In this document: positions 1-7,763 of the stretch, in pieces
Position numbering within the stretch: the first letter of the stretch is position 1
Layout of the letters: each line of letters begins with the position of its first letter
Source: GCA-2731375 sp046582635
GTDB taxonomy: Bacteria; Pseudomonadota; Alphaproteobacteria; GCA-2731375
Direction: 5' to 3'
DNA length: 32,323 nt
NCBI GenBank assembly: GCA_046582635.1
Contig: JAYGEA010000024.1
Coordinates: forward strand, 1 to 32,323
Position numbers and translations under genes: made by a program
The notes under the pieces: generated by a model
Databases searched by the model: none
What the model was told of the DNA's origin: nothing
Seen by the model: the letters and a program-made list of their open reading frames with translations, nothing else

Positions 1-148
1 GGGCCATATCTTGGGCGACGCCAATTCGGCGGTGACAATTCTGCTCAGCCAGGTAACCCGCGATGCGGCCGGGATCACCGAAGCGGATGCTTTGGGGCCG
101 CAACGGATCAGGGGCCGGAGGGAGGCCTTGGCGGTCTTCCGGCTTTAA
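1..148 (+). CDS. C-terminus of a probable class III adenylate/guanylate cyclase (partial)
   Basis: The frame starting at base 2 is open to the TAA at 146-148 and gives 48 residues that run off the left edge. It begins GHILGDANSAVT and ends with LGPQRIRGRREALAVFRL. Class III cyclase catalytic domains usually finish with a G-D-x-V-N segment, a stretch reading like ILxSxxV, then a KGR-E-x-L-x-V-F/Y-x-L tail, and this fragment follows that order. The catalytic aspartates would lie outside the window, so activity cannot be judged. The gene converges on the MFS gene and the two stop codons overlap by four bases. The call rests on a short tail motif, so it is tentative. Confidence 0.45.
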   Translation, partial: GHILGDANSAVTILLSQVTRDAAGITEADALGPQRIRGRREALAVFRL

Positions 149-1578
149 GGCGGCGGCTTTTTCATGCGCACCATCATGATCAGGGGCAATGCCGCCACGG
201 CGGTGAAGGTATAGAAATAGAACGCGTTGATATAACCGATCATCAGGCCCTGGCGTTGCACTTCGCCGCCGATACGGGCCAGGGTCTGCACGGATTCCAA
301 GTCCCAGGCGGCCCCGCTCGAGGGTAATGTCCAGGCCTTGGAGTAGGGCGAGACAGATTCCGCTAAATGGCCGTAGTTGATTTTGGAGCTGTGCAGGACC
401 AACGCGACCGAAATCGAAATATGCACCGAAGAGCCGATATTGCGCAGCAGATGAAAGATCGAAGAACCTTCCGGAAACAGCCGTTGCGGCAGGGTGTTGA
501 AGGTCACCAGGGTCAGCGGCACCCATAGGAAGCCGGTACCCAGACCTTGCAGAAAGGAGGCATAAGCGACATCCCAAGTGGTGACGTTGATGTCGAACTG
601 GGCCATCATCCAGCCTGAGGCGCCTTGCAGGAAGAAACCCAGCAACAACCAGATGCGGGCATCATACTTGTTGCCGAAATACAGGCAGGCAAAGCCCAGT
701 AACGTGCCCAGGCCACGCACCCCCAACAGCAAGCCGATGATGCCGTCGGGATATCCGCGCAGGTTTTGCAGCAGGCCCGGCAGCAAGGTCATTGGCGTGA
801 AGTTCAATAACCCGAATACCAGGGTCAAAGACATCCCCAGGACAAAATTCCGGTCCAGGAACAATGCCGGGTTCAGAAAGGGTTTCTGTGTGGTGAAGGT
901 ATGGACGACAAAGATATAGAAACACAGAGCGGCAGCGCAGATTTCTAACACGATTTCCGTCGATTCCAGCCAGCTGTTGCGCTCGCCCCGGTCCAGGAGC
1001 AGTTGGAAACAGGCAATGGCGACGGACAGGGCAATGAAACCGGTCCAATCCAAACGAATGCGGGCCCCCCGGATGCCATCGACGACGAACGCCCAGCAGC
1101 CGAGGAAGGAGGCCACGCCAAACGGCACGATCATGAAGAACACCCAGCGCCAGCTGTATTCCTCACTCAAATAACCGCCAATGGTGGGGGCGATCAGCGG
1201 CCCGATGACCACGCCGATGCCAAATATCGCCGTCGCCGTTCCATGCTTGCTTTGCGGGTAGGAGGCCAGAACGATGGCTTGCGCCGTGGGTGCCAGGGGG
1301 GCGCCGCTCAAGCCCTGGAGGACCCGGAAAAACACCAGCATTTCCAATGATCCGGCCAGGCCGCAGGCCAATGTGGACAGCGTAAAAGCGGCCACCGAGA
1401 ACAACAGCAGGCGGCGCTGACCAAACCGTGCCACCAGCCAGCCGGTCATGGGCGTGGCCACGGCGGTGGCGACAATGTTGAAGGTTATCACCAGGGCGAT
1501 TTGATCCTGGGTGGCGGACAGGGCGCCCTGCATCTGGGGCAGGGAGACATTGGCGATGGTTATGGTCAACGCGTACAA
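145..1578 (-). CDS. MFS drug/proton antiporter, DHA2 (EmrB/QacA-like) family
   Basis: This is an inner-membrane transporter predicted to export small hydrophobic compounds in exchange for protons. The 477 residues are almost entirely hydrophobic segments, about 13-14. The conserved loop after the second membrane helix is GWLVARFGQRRLLLF (MFS motif A), and TIANVSLPQMQGAL matches the family's usual first-helix exit. The listed start is a TTG inside the first membrane helix. The frame continues upstream as an open, hydrophobic stretch (GVILFTLTSTVALYAL) to a stop near 1693 without any ATG, GTG or TTG. A CTG at 1662 with GAGG eight bases before it is a possible real start. It follows the HAD gene on the same strand and is probably co-transcribed. 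The substrate is unknown. Confidence 0.85.
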   Translation of the reverse strand: MYALTITIANVSLPQMQGALSATQDQIALVITFNIVATAVATPMTGWLVARFGQRRLLLFSVAAFTLSTLACGLAGSLEMLVFFRVLQGLSGAPLAPTAQAIVLASYPQSKHGTATAIFGIGVVIGPLIAPTIGGYLSEEYSWRWVFFMIVPFGVASFLGCWAFVVDGIRGARIRLDWTGFIALSVAIACFQLLLDRGERNSWLESTEIVLEICAAALCFYIFVVHTFTTQKPFLNPALFLDRNFVLGMSLTLVFGLLNFTPMTLLPGLLQNLRGYPDGIIGLLLGVRGLGTLLGFACLYFGNKYDARIWLLLGFFLQGASGWMMAQFDINVTTWDVAYASFLQGLGTGFLWVPLTLVTFNTLPQRLFPEGSSIFHLLRNIGSSVHISISVALVLHSSKINYGHLAESVSPYSKAWTLPSSGAAWDLESVQTLARIGGEVQRQGLMIGYINAFYFYTFTAVAALPLIMMVRMKKPPP

Positions 1579-1687
1579 CGCAACGGTCGAAGTCAGCGTA
1601 AACAGTATGACGCCCCGCCGAAACGGCGAGATTCCATCGCCGGATAAAGTGTTCTGATTCAGTTTATGCGCCTCGAACGAATGCCAA

Positions 1688-2404
1688 TTAACAGCCTAAT
1701 TGATCGGCAAGATGCGAAAAACTATCAGCCACGAAATCATATTCATTCTCGGCGTCTTGATCGGTGGTCTGCCCCGGCCCGTACTCCGTCGGCCGGCGGA
1801 CAAAGGCCGGGCCCAGGCCGCAGGCGCTTGCGGCCACCAGATCGCCGTTGTGGGCCGCCACCATCAGGCATTCCCCGGGCGCCAGGCCCAGGAAGGCGGC
1901 GGTCTTTAAATAAGCCTCCGCCTCGGGCTTATAATGGCCGGCGACTTCGGCGCCCAGAACCGCATCCCAGGGCAGGCCGGCATGCTTCGCCATGTTGACC
2001 AGCAGCGCCACATTGCCGTTTGACAGCGTGGCGATGACAAACCCGGCCTTCAGCCGGGTCAGCCCAGCGACCGTGTCGGGCCAGGGGTTCAGACGGTGCC
2101 AGACCCTGTTCCAATGGTCGATCTCGTCCCCCGACAGCCCGGAGATGGAGAATTCTTCCAGCAATTCCAGCAGATTTTCATGATGCAGATCATCCAGCTT
2201 GACCCATCCCCGCTGGCCCTCGCGCACCTGCCGCATGGCCGGTTGATACTTGGCCCGCCACGCATCCGCGAAGGCGGCCCAATCGATATCCAGCCCATCG
2301 CAACTGTTGTGGTCGCGGCCAAAGGCCTCGCCCTCGGCAATGATGCTGCTTCGCCAATCCACCACGGTGCCGAAGACGTCGAATAATAGTGCCTTGAACG
2401 CCAT
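1688..2404 (-). CDS. HAD-superfamily hydrolase, haloacid dehalogenase type II-like
   Basis: The protein has 238 residues. Motif I is LLFDVFGTVVDWR with the nucleophile Asp at about residue 9. Motif II is ATLSNGN, motif III Lys lies in GHYKPEAEAY, and the acidic motif IV region is VAAHNGDLVAASACGLG. This order and the FDVFGTxVDWR signature are typical of (S)-2-haloacid dehalogenase-type HAD proteins, which hydrolyse 2-halo acids or act on small phosphate esters. The true substrate is not visible. I chose the ATG at 2404, because GGAGG lies 11 bases upstream; a TTG at 2422 is in frame but has no ribosome site. It is divergent from the lyase operon and upstream of the MFS gene, so the pair may export or detoxify something linked to that operon (inference). 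Confidence 0.85.
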   Translation of the reverse strand: MAFKALLFDVFGTVVDWRSSIIAEGEAFGRDHNSCDGLDIDWAAFADAWRAKYQPAMRQVREGQRGWVKLDDLHHENLLELLEEFSISGLSGDEIDHWNRVWHRLNPWPDTVAGLTRLKAGFVIATLSNGNVALLVNMAKHAGLPWDAVLGAEVAGHYKPEAEAYLKTAAFLGLAPGECLMVAAHNGDLVAASACGLGPAFVRRPTEYGPGQTTDQDAENEYDFVADSFSHLADQLGC

Positions 2405-2487
2405 ATTTTCTGTTTCCTCCAAGACGCAGCATAAAGCCTTCGCCCGACCGGGTCACGCTTTGGTCCGGTTGTATCTCGGTTTGATTT

Positions 2488-2517
2488 TTGACAGATTAGA
2501 GCGGTTGTTGTCTGGAG
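2488..2517 (+). promoter_or_regulatory. Candidate promoter and ribosome site of the lyase-hydratase operon
   Basis: A perfect TTGACA lies at 2488-2493 in the 123-bp divergent gap, but the hexamer 17 bases later (TCTGGA) is a poor -10. GGAG at 2514-2517 sits 10 bases before the ATG at 2528. The ribosome site is more credible than the promoter. Confidence 0.25.
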
Positions 2518-2527
2518 CATAAACACG

Positions 2528-3434
2528 ATGAGAAAATCCATGTCCACCCTGTTGCGGGCGCGCCTGGCGGAGGGCGAAATATTGCGCATGCCCGGCGCCT
2601 TCAACGCCATGAGCGCCAGGATCATCGCGGATGGGGGTTACCCGGTCATGGCGCTGTCGGAATATGCCGTCGCGACCAGCTTGCTGGGCACGGCCGACCG
2701 GGGCCTGGTCACCTTGGACGAGATGGCGGCAACGGCGCGCTATATCACCGCCGCCGTGCAAACGCCGCTGTTGGTGGATGCGGGCCGGGGCCACGGCAAT
2801 GCCATCAATGCCATGCGCGCGGCTGAAATGTTTATCCAGGCGGGCGCCGCCGGGATGCATATGGGCGATCACGATGGGCTGGGCGATGCCATCCCTGTCG
2901 AGGAAGCGGCGGGTAAGATCGCCGCCTATGTCCATGTGCGCGAGAAAATGGATCCGGATTTCCTGGTCATTGCCCGGCTGGACGGGGGGGCGCGGAGATG
3001 GGCAGACGGCCGAGACCATGGTTCACCGCGCCAAGGCTTACGGGGCGGCGGGGGCCGATTTGATTTATCCCCGTGGCCTGAGCGGGGCAGACGAAATTGC
3101 CCATATGTGGGAGGCGGCCATGACGCTTCTCGTTCTTGATCTGGTGCTTGATCGCGGGGCAGGCACCCGATTGCCGGCGTCGGGCGTGGCCATTCTGTCC
3201 CATGAGGACCAGGCCCTGCAACGGTCAGCGGGGGCCATGTGGGATTATCTGCAAGGTTTCTCGGCCGAGGATGTGGACTATGTCCTGCGCTTTCTCGACC
3301 AGGTGAAACAGCATCCGACCGGCAATATGCATGAATTCGTCGGCTTCCCGGCCATTCGGGAACTGGAGGAGAGGTTCCTACCGAAGGAAGACGTGGTGGC
3401 CCGGTACGAGAACTCCCTGGGCTACAAGCCATGA
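2528..3434 (+). pseudogene. Isocitrate lyase/PEP mutase-family protein, interrupted by a +1 frameshift
   Basis: Residues from the ATG at 2528 to about 152 (VIARLDGG) align with the neighbouring paralog, then the frame turns to nonsense. The rest (GDGQTAETMVHRAKAYGAAG onward to the TGA at 3434) continues in another frame. The break falls in a run of seven G at 2984-2990; removing one G restores D-G-G-R-G-D-G-Q and a full-length product of about 301 residues. Family members cleave or rearrange C-C or P-C bonds of 2-hydroxy acids using Mg2+. The metal-binding DxD of the paralog is here D84-A-G, and the following ED pair is GD at 113-114, so this copy may not be a standard lyase even if intact. 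The long, well-conserved 3' half suggests sequencing error or very recent loss. It shares an ATGA overlap with the next gene. Confidence 0.8.
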
Positions 3435-4303
3435 GCAAGATGAAAGCCTCCACCGCCATGCGCCGCCTGCTGCGGCGGGAGAAAATCTTCATCCGCCCCG
3501 GCTGCCACGATGCCCTGTCCGCCCGTATCGCGGAAGCGGCGGGGTTCGAGGCCATCGGCATGTCCGGCTATGCGGTATCCGTCTCTCTGCTGGGTCAACC
3601 GGACGTGGGCCTGATCTCCATGAGCGAGACCGTGCGGATGTGCCGCTATATCTGCAATGCGGTTGATATCCCGGTGATGGTGGATGCGGACACCGGCTAT
3701 GGCGGCGTCAACAATGTGATGCGCACGGTGGATGAAATTATCAAGGCGGGCGCGGGCGGTCTGTTTATCGAAGACCAGGTTGATCCCAAACGCAGTGGCC
3801 GTGTGGCCGGCAAGCGGTTGATCTCCATTGCGGAGGGCATGGCGAAAATCCGCGCCGCCGACAAAGTGCGCCGCGCGCTGGATGAAGACTTTGTCATCAT
3901 GGCCCGGACCGATGGCCGGGGCGCCCTGGGCGGCAGTTTTCAGGAGGCTCTCGATCGGGCGCGGGCCTTCACGGATGCGGGCGCCGATATCATCTTCCCG
4001 GAGGGTTTGGTCTCGGAGGACGAGATCGGGGCCATGGTCGCGGCCACCGATGTGCCCATCAGTTACAATCGCACCGGCGTCTCCCCCATGCTGGGCCTGG
4101 CGGATCTGGAGCGCCTCGGGGTGCGCATGGTGGCCAATGCCACCGGCGCCTTCAAGGCCTCGACCCGCGCCCTGGTGGACTATGCGGTGGACTATGCGGC
4201 AGACTTTGCGGTCGATGATGCGGGCCAAATCAACGCCGCCGGCCCGGACTTTGATTTGTGCCGATTTCTGCGACAGAGTGAGGGCAATTGGTTATGGGCA
4301 TGA
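3431..4303 (+). CDS. Isocitrate lyase/PEP mutase-family carboxylic acid lyase (dimethylmalate/methylisocitrate lyase-like)
   Basis: A 290-residue TIM-barrel enzyme of the ICL/PEPM superfamily. Visible motifs are the Mg2+-binding VDADTGYGG (D85, D87), the IEDQVDPKRSG loop (E114, D115), and ARTDGR (R159). The loop lacks the KKCGH of true isocitrate lyases, so oxaloacetate hydrolase, methylisocitrate lyase or 2,3-dimethylmalate lyase-like chemistry is more likely. Its ATG overlaps the stop of the preceding paralog (ATGA) and its stop overlaps the hydratase start the same way, implying translational coupling. Paired with an aconitase-type hydratase, the natural reading is that a hydrated 2-hydroxy acid made by the hydratase is cleaved here to pyruvate or a related oxoacid plus a carboxylate. 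That pathway is inference. Confidence 0.88.
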   Translation: MSKMKASTAMRRLLRREKIFIRPGCHDALSARIAEAAGFEAIGMSGYAVSVSLLGQPDVGLISMSETVRMCRYICNAVDIPVMVDADTGYGGVNNVMRTVDEIIKAGAGGLFIEDQVDPKRSGRVAGKRLISIAEGMAKIRAADKVRRALDEDFVIMARTDGRGALGGSFQEALDRARAFTDAGADIIFPEGLVSEDEIGAMVAATDVPISYNRTGVSPMLGLADLERLGVRMVANATGAFKASTRALVDYAVDYAADFAVDDAGQINAAGPDFDLCRFLRQSEGNWLWA

Positions 4304-5547
4304 CGGTGATCGAGAAAATTCTGGCCCGCAACAGCGGTCTCGCGCGGGTCCGGCCGGGCGATATCGTCACCACCAAGGTGGAGACCGCCATCCTGTTCGA
4401 CAATAATTTCATGGAGACCAGCTGGCGGGAAATTCTGGCCGTGCATGATCCGGCGAAGGTCGTGGTGGTGTTCGACCACCGGGCGCCCGCCTCCCATGTT
4501 CTCAGCGCCAAGGCGCATCAGACCGGCCGCGCCTTTGTAAAGCGGTTCGGCATCGAACGCTTTCATGACATCGGTTTCAATCAGGGTATTTCCCACGCCC
4601 TGGTGGCGGACCACGGCTATGGCCTGCCGGGCACTGTATTGCTGTGCAGCGACTCGCACACCTGTAGCGCGGGCGTGTTCAATCTGGCCGCCCGCGGCGT
4701 CGGCGCACCGGACATGACCTACGCCGTGACCAAGGGTGAAACCTGGTTTCGGGTCGGTGAGACCATCCGCTATGAGTTGCGGGGTGCGTTGCGCCCGGGC
4801 GTCTCGGCCAAGGACGTCTTCCTGCATCTGGCCAACACCCATGGCGACCATGCCACCATGAACGTGGAATACGGCGGACCCGGCCTGGCCGGTCTGTCCA
4901 TGAACGCCCGGCGGACGATTTCCACCATGAGCGCCGAGCTGAGCGTGGAATTCGCCACCTTCGAGCCCGATCAGATCATGATCGACCATGTGAAGGCACG
5001 AAATGACACGCCGTTTGAGCCGGTTTGGCCTGATACAAACGCCGATTATGCCCATAAGCGGGTGATCGATTTGGACCTGATCGAACCGCTGGTGGCCCTG
5101 CCCGACGCCGTCCTCAACAATGCCAGGGCGGTCGGGGAGGTTGCCGGCACGAATATCGACCAGGCCTTCATCGGCTCTTGCGCCAACGGCACCCTGGATG
5201 ACCTGGCGGTGGCGGCGCGGGTATTGGCGGGGCGGCAGGTGGCGGACGGTACCCGCCTGGTGGTCACGCCGGCAACCCAGAGCATCTATCGCGCGGCCAT
5301 GGCCAAGGGCTTTATCCAGATCATTGTCGAGGCCGGGGGCGTTGTCACCAATGCCACCTGCGGGGCCTGCGGCGGCGGCAGCCTGGGGCTGCTGGGGCCC
5401 GGCGAAATCTGCATCACCGCCTCGACCCGGAACTTCAAGGGCCGCATGGGCGATGCGGCGGCGAAGATCTACATGGCCTCGCCGGCCACCGTCGCGGCGT
5501 CGGCCCTTGCCGGCGCCATTGCCTCGTCCCTGGAATACTTCACATGA
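4300..5547 (+). CDS. Aconitase-superfamily hydratase, large subunit (LeuC/DmdA-like)
   Basis: About 415 residues, matching the LeuC-type large subunit. It carries the SDSHTCSAG motif, and three cysteines that would ligate a 4Fe-4S cluster, one in GSCANGT (about residue 294) and two in TCGACGGG (about 354 and 357). Such proteins dehydrate or hydrate 2- and 3-hydroxy acids: isopropylmalate, homoaconitate, citraconate or dimethylmaleate. A biosynthetic LeuC is less likely, because the neighbours are ICL/PEPM lyases rather than leuB or leuA. I prefer the ATG at 4300, which forms an ATGA overlap with the preceding stop; ATG 4294 and TTG 4288 are in-frame alternatives. GAGGG near 4279-4283 could serve as ribosome site. 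The exact substrate cannot be read from sequence. Confidence 0.88.
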   Translation: MTVIEKILARNSGLARVRPGDIVTTKVETAILFDNNFMETSWREILAVHDPAKVVVVFDHRAPASHVLSAKAHQTGRAFVKRFGIERFHDIGFNQGISHALVADHGYGLPGTVLLCSDSHTCSAGVFNLAARGVGAPDMTYAVTKGETWFRVGETIRYELRGALRPGVSAKDVFLHLANTHGDHATMNVEYGGPGLAGLSMNARRTISTMSAELSVEFATFEPDQIMIDHVKARNDTPFEPVWPDTNADYAHKRVIDLDLIEPLVALPDAVLNNARAVGEVAGTNIDQAFIGSCANGTLDDLAVAARVLAGRQVADGTRLVVTPATQSIYRAAMAKGFIQIIVEAGGVVTNATCGACGGGSLGLLGPGEICITASTRNFKGRMGDAAAKIYMASPATVAASALAGAIASSLEYFT

Positions 5548-6053
5548 ACGATCTTATTAGTGATCAGATATCCGGACGGGTCTGGGTGGTCGGCGATGAC
5601 ATCAACACCGATCTGATCCTGCCGAGCCAGGCCTACTACCTGCCGGTGGAACAGCAACCGGCCTGGGTGTTCTCGGCCAACCGGCCGGGCTGGTCGGGGG
5701 ATGTGGGGCAGGGTGATATCCTTGTGGCGGGGCGAAATTTCGGCGTCGGCTCCTCCCGCCCGGCGGCGCGATCATTGAAGAACCTGGGGCTGGCCTGTCT
5801 GTTGGCGTATTCCATCAACGGCCTGTTCTACCGCAACGCCATCAATTTCGCCTTCCCCGCCCTGGAAGCGCCGGGTGTCACGGCGTTGTTCAAGGAAGGC
5901 GATCAGGCCAATATTTCCTTCGAAGCGGCCCGCATTGAAAACCCGGCATCGGGCAAGGCCCTTGATGGTGTCCCCATGCCGGCGCAGTTGTTGGCCATCC
6001 TGAAGGCGGGCGGCATCTATGCCCTGCTGCAAGCGGAAAATCTTATTCGTTGA
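5544..6053 (+). CDS. Aconitase-superfamily hydratase, small subunit (LeuD/DmdB-like)
   Basis: A 169-residue swivel-domain protein. GDDINTDLILPSQAY is the usual N-terminal motif, and GRNFGVGSSRPAA is the conserved substrate loop, with Val in place of the frequent Cys and Pro-Ala in place of the E-H that follows the Arg in many LeuD proteins. That loop faces the substrate side group, so the change hints at a substrate other than isopropylmalate. It completes the heterodimer with the large subunit, whose stop it overlaps by ATGA. Known small-subunit types with this arrangement include dimethylmaleate hydratase (DmdB); this assignment is a hypothesis. Confidence 0.88.
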   Translation: MNDLISDQISGRVWVVGDDINTDLILPSQAYYLPVEQQPAWVFSANRPGWSGDVGQGDILVAGRNFGVGSSRPAARSLKNLGLACLLAYSINGLFYRNAINFAFPALEAPGVTALFKEGDQANISFEAARIENPASGKALDGVPMPAQLLAILKAGGIYALLQAENLIR

Positions 6054-6063
6054 GGAGTTTGTT

Positions 6064-7080
6064 ATGAGAGCGGCGATCTTTACCGAACACGGCGGCGTGG
6101 ACAAAATTTCCATCGGCGACTTCCCCGATCCCGAATGTGGCCCGGAGGACGTTGTCATCAAGGTCAATGCGGTCTCTCTCAACGGGTTCGATCCGATGAT
6201 CCTGGGCGGCACCACGGGTTTGCCCACGCCCTTTCCCATGATCCCGGGCGGCGATTTCGCCGGCGAGATTGTCGAACTGGGCGGGGCGGTGCAGGGCTGG
6301 GCGGTCGGCGACCGGGTCTGCCCGCATCCTTTCGTGCCGGGCGAGGGCATGACCGGGGAAACCCGCCTGGGCGCGGCATCCGAATACACGCGCATTCCCG
6401 CCATTCATCTGATCCGCACCCCCGACGGGGTCAGCGACGATGATGCCGCCGCGCTGCCCATCGCCTATGGCACCGCCTACCGCATGATGCTGACACGGGG
6501 CAAGGTCAGGGCCGCCGATACGGTGTTGATCCTGGGCGCGACGGGCGGCGTGGGCACCTGTTGCCTGCAACTGGCCAAGGCGGCGGGCGCGACGGTCATC
6601 GTCACCGGCAGCGCCAAATGGAAACTGGACAAACTACGGGAGCTGGGCGCCGATCACGTGATCGATACCTCGCAAGAGGATCTGGTCAAGGCCTGCCACG
6701 CCATCGCCGGCAAGCCGCGCATGGGCCTGACCGGCGACAGTGGCGGTGGCGCCGATGTTATCATCAACTACATCGGCGGCGAGACCTGGGCCCAATCCCT
6801 GCGCTGTTTGAAGCCCGACGGCCGCATGCTGACCTGCGGCGCCACGGCCGGCTATGCCCCGCCCACGGACATCCGCTATATCTGGACCTACGAGCAAAAC
6901 ATCATCGGCTCCAACGGCTGGACCATGGAGGAACAGGTCGCGGTGCTGGACATGGTCGATACCAAGGCCCTGACCCCGGTCATCCACGCCGCCCGCCCCC
7001 TGGACCAGATCGCACCCTCCATCCAAGAATTGATCGACCGCGCCATCGTGGGCAAAACCATCATCCGGCCACAGGATTAA
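6064..7080 (+). CDS. MDR-family (zinc-type alcohol dehydrogenase/quinone reductase-like) oxidoreductase
   Basis: The 338-residue protein starts MRAAIFTEHGG with GAGGAG seven bases upstream of the ATG at 6064. An earlier in-frame ATG at 6019 lies inside the hydratase gene and is unlikely. The N-terminal GroES-like fold carries PGGDFAGEIVELG, and the NAD(P)-binding site is LGATGGVGTCCLQLAKAAG near residues 159-177. The four structural-zinc cysteines are absent, which points to the quinone-oxidoreductase/enoyl-reductase side of the family (NADPH-dependent reduction of C=C or quinones). It follows the hydratase small subunit by 10 bases and is probably the last gene of that operon. Its substrate may be an unsaturated acid or aldehyde of the same pathway (inference). 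Confidence 0.85.
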   Translation: MRAAIFTEHGGVDKISIGDFPDPECGPEDVVIKVNAVSLNGFDPMILGGTTGLPTPFPMIPGGDFAGEIVELGGAVQGWAVGDRVCPHPFVPGEGMTGETRLGAASEYTRIPAIHLIRTPDGVSDDDAAALPIAYGTAYRMMLTRGKVRAADTVLILGATGGVGTCCLQLAKAAGATVIVTGSAKWKLDKLRELGADHVIDTSQEDLVKACHAIAGKPRMGLTGDSGGGADVIINYIGGETWAQSLRCLKPDGRMLTCGATAGYAPPTDIRYIWTYEQNIIGSNGWTMEEQVAVLDMVDTKALTPVIHAARPLDQIAPSIQELIDRAIVGKTIIRPQD

Positions 7081-7106
7081 GAGTTATTCGGAAAGGTAAT
7101 GTGCCC

Positions 7107-7310
7107 ATGGACGAGACGGCACTATCAGCCGAGCTAATGCGGATCAAGGGGCGTCTTGTTGAATATTTTGAACCTGATGACGCGCTTTCCTGGCTGCATT
7201 TACCGCACCCACAACTTGGAGGACGGCGGCCTTGCGACCTCGTGGAAGAGGGGCGCCTGAAGGATGTGCTCGAAGTCATCGAACGCCTTGATCATTCAGT
7301 CTATCTGTAA
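7107..7310 (+). CDS. Small DUF2384 (MbcA/ParS/Xre antitoxin C-terminal domain) protein
   Basis: The 67-residue product contains the core pattern of the MbcA/ParS family: an acidic lead (EPDDALSWLHLPH), then LGGRRPCDLVEEGRLKDVL and the terminal IERLDHSVYL. In the usual systems this domain sits at the C-terminus of an antitoxin of about 130-150 residues next to a RES-domain toxin. Here the N-terminal DNA-binding part is missing, and no RES-toxin gene follows; the next 450 bases are palindromic repeats. GAAAGG lies about 10 bases before the ATG at 7107; a GTG at 7101 is an alternative. It starts 27 bases after the oxidoreductase and may ride on the same transcript. It could be a solitary regulator or an antitoxin remnant. 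Confidence 0.6.
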   Translation: MDETALSAELMRIKGRLVEYFEPDDALSWLHLPHPQLGGRRPCDLVEEGRLKDVLEVIERLDHSVYL

Positions 7311-7342
7311 TCTGGTTCCCGATTACGCCCGCATAATGGGTT

Positions 7343-7679
7343 GCCCTGGATACCCGGATCAAGTCCACTGCTGTCCGGTTTATTCTGGCGGACCCTACGC
7401 AAACACTTGAACACAGTGGGAATGCGGCCTTTGCCAGCATCCGGGACATGGCCCAAACGGTTAAGTCGGAGCCAGGCGGCCCTGGATTGCCGGGTCAAGC
7501 CCGGCAATGGCGAAAGAGGTGAATTATTAGCTAAAAACAGCGAATTTGTCATGCCCGGACTTGATCCGGGCATCCAGGTAGGCACGCGTGAACAGCCATC
7601 GTTCACTCTGTCGTACAATCCATCGCGCCGTCTTATAATGAAACCGGACAGCAGTGGGCTTGACCCGGCAATCCAGGGC
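7343..7679. repeat. Cluster of dispersed GC-rich palindromic intergenic repeats
   Basis: This 450-base gap between the DUF2384 gene and the gamma-glutamyltransferase has no credible gene. It holds at least four copies of a repeat built on CTGGATnnCCGGRTCAAGYCC. Copies in plus orientation lie at 7345-7380 and 7481-7509; copies in minus orientation at 7548-7578 and 7640-7679. The outer two also share the adjoining ACTGCTGTCCGGTTT and so form a large inverted pair. Such sequences are widespread between alphaproteobacterial genes and can fold into hairpins in RNA. Small ORFs here (64-118 codons) are repeat-encoded and not supported. Confidence 0.75.
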
Positions 7680-7763
7680 CACCAGGCTATTTGGTGATCG
7701 TCCGCCCTGATATTCGGTCATGTCGAAAACCGGAATTCGAACCCTCCGTATTTGAAACAGCCG

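Noticed and set aside
7301..7721. Small ORFs in the repeat cluster, both strands
   Set aside because: They consist of translated palindromic repeats and have no ribosome sites.
7731..7750. tRNA-like T-arm (TTCGAAT loop on the minus strand)
   Set aside because: The flanking bases do not pair as a five-base stem and no anticodon arm follows.
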